From Alphaproteobacteria bacterium (GTDB lineage Bacteria; Pseudomonadota; Alphaproteobacteria; CBDBCS01; JAHZLG01), in contig JAHZLG010000078.1 of NCBI GenBank assembly GCA_022599995.1, positions 1 to 5,622 on the forward strand: a DNA stretch of 5,622 bases, given 5' to 3'. Below, piece by piece: positions 5,596 to 5,622 of this stretch. Numbering within the stretch: position 1 is the first letter of the stretch; every line of letters begins with the position of its first letter. The translations under genes and the position numbers were made by a program. A model generated the notes under the pieces. That model was not told the DNA's origin and ran no database searches. It saw only the letters and a program-made list of their open reading frames with translations.

Positions 5596-5622
5596 TTAGC
5601 ATTCGATCTCTTCCACCTTCCA
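5596..5622 (-). CDS. Possible C-terminal tail of a gene upstream of accA
   Basis: Reading the - strand from the right edge gives WKVEEIEC followed by a TAA stop at 5598-5596, 44 bp before the accA start. The residues look protein-like, but the other two frames also end nearby and eight codons are too few to identify a family. It could equally be noncoding leader sequence for accA. Confidence 0.2.
   Translation of the reverse strand, partial: WKVEEIEC

Noticed and set aside
5552..5622. Promoter for accA at the right edge
   Set aside because: The - strand has a TAAGAT hexamer but no convincing -35 partner or Shine-Dalgarno sequence, and the region may be the end of another gene.

Overview
The window looks like chromosomal DNA from an alphaproteobacterium. 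The acetyl-CoA carboxylase alpha subunit starts with the MTAYLDFE-type N-terminus that I associate with alphaproteobacteria. The heparinase II/III-family protein is of a type common in that class, and the poly(3-hydroxyalkanoate) synthase is class I. GC content appears moderate to high. I cannot name the genus.

Two gene pairs converge. On the + strand, a class I PHA synthase (phaC, open at the left edge) is followed after 52 bp by a holo-[acyl-carrier-protein] synthase (acpS). On the - strand, accA is followed after 9 bp by a heparinase II/III-family protein. The pairs meet in a 147-bp intergenic stretch (2585-2731) rich in G-tracts and short tandem repeats. Three of the four proteins work around acetyl-CoA: AccA commits acetyl-CoA to fatty acid synthesis, AcpS activates the acyl carrier protein, and PhaC polymerises hydroxyacyl-CoA into storage granules. 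The heparinase-family protein is more likely connected with polysaccharide or cell-envelope metabolism.

The gene content is ordinary. The unusual part is how much simple-sequence and repeat DNA sits inside or beside conserved genes. phaC carries at least seven 15-bp units encoding a Q-[EG]-H-[TP]-[AT] pentapeptide repeat. acpS is about 90 residues longer than usual. About 67 of those residues form a low-complexity block just before the conserved C-terminal strand, and this block is bracketed by near-identical direct repeats 201 bp apart at the shared GAC, as if something inserted in frame. The block contains a REP-like palindromic segment, a run of nine G and a degenerate TCATCC hexanucleotide array. 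A G-rich 9-bp repeat occurs on both sides of the heparinase-family stop codon and forms two strong G-quadruplex motifs on the + strand.

I found no tRNA, rRNA, CRISPR array, transposase, phage gene or defence system. I do not see a wholly new multi-gene system here. The acpS insert and the G-quadruplex/minisatellite cluster are the items most worth checking.
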